A DNA stretch of 64,000 bases from positions 12,533,544-12,597,543 of the forward strand of contig NC_091144.1 in assembly GCF_041381155.1 (NCBI RefSeq). The letters are read 5' to 3'. Source of the stretch: Argopecten irradians. Its lineage: Eukaryota > Mollusca > Bivalvia > Pectinida > Pectinidae. The translations under genes were made by a program, and so were the position numbers. Under the pieces are notes generated by a model. That model made no database searches, had not been told where the DNA came from, and worked only from the letters and a program-made list of their open reading frames with translations. Shown in pieces: positions 63,012 through 64,000 of the stretch (position 1 is the first letter of the stretch; every line of letters begins with the position of its first letter).

Positions 63012-64000
63012 CTGTATAATACATAAAGGTAATAACAAAATTAATGTTAATATTAAAGTATAATCAAATTCTAATGTTAAAAGATCCATAGATCTGGACA
63101 ACATACATTGTCTCTCATAATTAACATGACAGGTTTATATGTGCTTTACTGCCAAATTAAACACCAAGTTCCTCATGATCTACCCTAGGTAATTATTTTA
63201 AAGTCTCCAGATAAATGTATATGGTATTAGAATATATATAATTTTCCTTTGCTTTTTTAAAGGCCCACAACCTTTCTGAAATGGCTTTGAATTTTTAAAA
63301 TGGGGATATAAAACGAGATCGATAATTTTATAGAGTCACAAAAAGTAATCAGCTTGCTGTTAATTCTATACTTATCGTCCCCTTCTGAACAATTTAATTC
63401 CAATAAATGAAATTTTTATTTTCATAACGCAGATTGTCTTATGTTTCCCATCGTCTTCCTAAATACCACATATTAGTTGAATATCCCTGCCCCAGACAGA
63501 AAAAAAGTGAAAATGAATCATAACTGATAACATGGAATTTGCAGGGAATCTTGCATATGCTCCGTGTTGTAATCTCATCTTAGGCCATCGGTATATATTT
63601 CTTATGTTAAAAATGTTTTTTAGAAACCTTTAAATTTCTCTCCAGAAAGGTAGTGGGTCTTTAATATCTAAAAAAAGAAAATTATTCACTTAAACAGCCT
63701 TGCTATCTTTGAATTGGTTAGATCAAGTATTCAAGTACTTAACTAAATAGGAGGACCAACAAAATACAAATTATGAGTGATGACTTGAGTTCATTCAAGA
63801 AATGTAAAATACTGAAAACCAAGTTATATTCACATGCAATTGAATGTCATGTATGTTGCGGGTAATGGAAAATTTGCAAAAAATCAATCACTGTGAAAAT
63901 GTTTAAGATACATATAGAGTAGATCTATATGCATTGAGGAATAATAAGTAAGTAAATAAGCAAATCTCAGTGAAAAATTAGTGGTTAAATTTGAAAACCT
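63012..64000 (-). other. HELQ intron upstream of the first visible exon
   Basis: AT-rich with no exon recognised. Presumably an intron, since HELQ motifs I-III are not found in the window. Confidence 0.6.

Overview
This is a 64-kb piece of an AT-rich animal nuclear genome. The genes are split by GT-AG introns, and the noncoding sequence is full of minisatellites, foldback elements and short non-autonomous transposons. Protein resemblance and repeat style suggest a lophotrochozoan, most likely a bivalve mollusc, perhaps a scallop. The phylum is an inference; I recall similar repeat ends from bivalve genomes but could not search.

Three real protein-coding genes are present. (1) An LCOR/Mblk-1 (E93) family transcription factor on the minus strand: six coding exons from 34254 down to 23876, 662 aa predicted, with the family N-terminus and two Pipsqueak-type HTH domains. 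(2) MORN4 on the plus strand: three coding exons, 42653-45636, 144 aa, four MORN repeats. (3) The C-terminal half of the DNA repair helicase HELQ on the minus strand: eleven exons, 63011 down to 50995, 567 residues visible, with the 5' part beyond the right edge. All reading frames join across the inferred splice sites. LCOR/Mblk-1 and MORN4 are head to head and may share a promoter near 34.25-34.4 kb. MORN4 and HELQ converge.

Layout: 1-2.45 kb is an extremely C-rich degenerate satellite that may contain sequencing or assembly error. 2.45-23.9 kb has no intact gene. It holds a TTAA-flanked MITE, a double palindrome, a minisatellite at 7.2-8.3 kb, a dead LINE at 10.9-13.1 kb and other repeats; its right part may include the 3' UTR of the LCOR/Mblk-1 gene. 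23.9-34.25 kb is that gene, with a 31-bp minisatellite and MITEs in intron 1. 34.4-42.6 kb holds tRNA-derived SINEs, a 2.6-kb 21-bp minisatellite, a 39-bp minisatellite and three dispersed elements. 42.6-45.6 kb is MORN4, 45.6-51 kb repeat-rich intergenic DNA, and 51-63 kb HELQ.

The most unusual observation is in HELQ. Four large tandem arrays in its introns each abut an exon, and each repeat unit is a copy of that exon-intron junction: a piece of exon, the splice site, and a piece of intron. Two arrays amplify 5' splice sites (about 49 and 15 copies) and two amplify 3' splice sites (about 26 and 14 copies). The gene therefore carries roughly a hundred decoy splice junctions next to the authentic ones.
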